64,000 nucleotides of DNA from Paraburkholderia panacisoli (GTDB lineage: Bacteria; Pseudomonadota; Gammaproteobacteria; Burkholderiales; Burkholderiaceae): assembly GCF_008369935.1 (NCBI RefSeq), contig NZ_VTUZ01000004.1:335066-399065 (forward strand). Direction: 5' to 3'. Positions 63,808 to 64,000 of the stretch are shown piece by piece; position 1 is the stretch's first letter; the number at the start of each line of letters is the position of its first letter. The position numbers and the translations under genes were made by a program. The notes under the pieces were generated by a model. That model was not told the origin of the DNA, ran no database searches, and worked only from the letters and a program-made list of their open reading frames with translations.

Positions 63808-64000
63808 TACGGCCGTCGACAGACCGCCCCAATCAGACAGGCGCTAAATGCCATAGAGGCCCCCGGTCGACGGTCCGTTTCACGCCCTGAGTCAGTCCGT
63901 CAAGTTTTTAGAGGGGGAGGCGTGAGGTTTGCAAGAAGGGGCGAGCCTCGCTTCCTCAATGCGTTCAGATAGACACTTTCGTCGTATCGTGTTCCAGTCT

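Overview
The window is GC-rich bacterial DNA, densely coded on both strands. Gene content points to a Burkholderiaceae genome, most likely Paraburkholderia or a close relative, and probably a secondary replicon. Pointers are a DUF4148 protein, NodT-type outer-membrane lipoproteins in RND operons, a BON-domain protein, many LysR/IclR/GntR-regulated catabolic cassettes and a phosphoketolase. The organism call is inference from gene families; no rRNA or tRNA was seen to confirm it. No insertion sequence, integrase, prophage or CRISPR array was recognised.

Layout. 1-3.2 kb: end of a phosphoketolase gene and its terminator, a BON protein, a hotdog thioesterase, YceH, and a lone two-helix SLATT membrane protein. 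3.3-12.0 kb: a spermidine/putrescine-type ABC operon (potA-potD-potB-potC order, minus strand), divergent from a NodB-type deacetylase, an FCD-type GntR regulator and a flavin reductase, which converge on a cytoplasmic gamma-glutamyltransferase-like gene. This looks like one nitrogen-compound uptake and degradation locus with an unknown substrate. 12.3-13.3 kb: mreB without mreCD. 13.6-21.8 kb: a heavy-metal-type two-component system convergent with a three-gene RND efflux operon. A shared ATTAC-N6-GTWAT box in both promoters suggests one regulon. 22-25.4 kb: DUF4148 protein, a pseudogene scrap, a small membrane protein, and a LysR regulator divergent from an Old Yellow Enzyme.

25.5-29.9 kb: catabolic operon (cupin dioxygenase, SDR, MFS, SDR, IclR regulator) with a well-formed promoter and operator. 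30.2-31.6 kb: a Do/DegP-type protease. 31.7-37.5 kb: a second RND operon (adaptor with TTG start, AcrB-type pump, NodT lipoprotein). 38.2-42.4 kb: IclR regulator divergent from an FAD-dependent dehydrogenase and an MFS transporter. 42.5-45.0 kb: a lipoprotein penicillin/AHL acylase. 45.1-46.1 kb: decayed DNA with a frameshifted LysR gene. 46.1-47.6 kb: APC amino-acid permease. 48.4-50.8 kb: polar-amino-acid ABC genes lacking an ATPase. 51.0-54.8 kb: TauD dioxygenase with a sulfonate-type ABC transporter. 55.2-56.2 kb: GDSL lipoprotein. 56.6-59.4 kb: AraC regulator divergent from an SDR, then an arylformamidase-like hydrolase. 59.7-64 kb: YCII protein, truncated ester cyclase, XRE-cupin regulator with a clear operator, GNAT, about 0.9 kb of decayed DNA with a LysR scrap, and a lower-GC PAP2 membrane protein.

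Most genes form small regulator-plus-cassette modules for uptake and breakdown of organic compounds, interspersed with efflux. The least explained items are the SLATT protein, the solitary mreB, the Pot/NodB/GGT locus and the predicted response-regulator box. Coordinates were read by eye; functions rest on recognised motifs, not on database searches.
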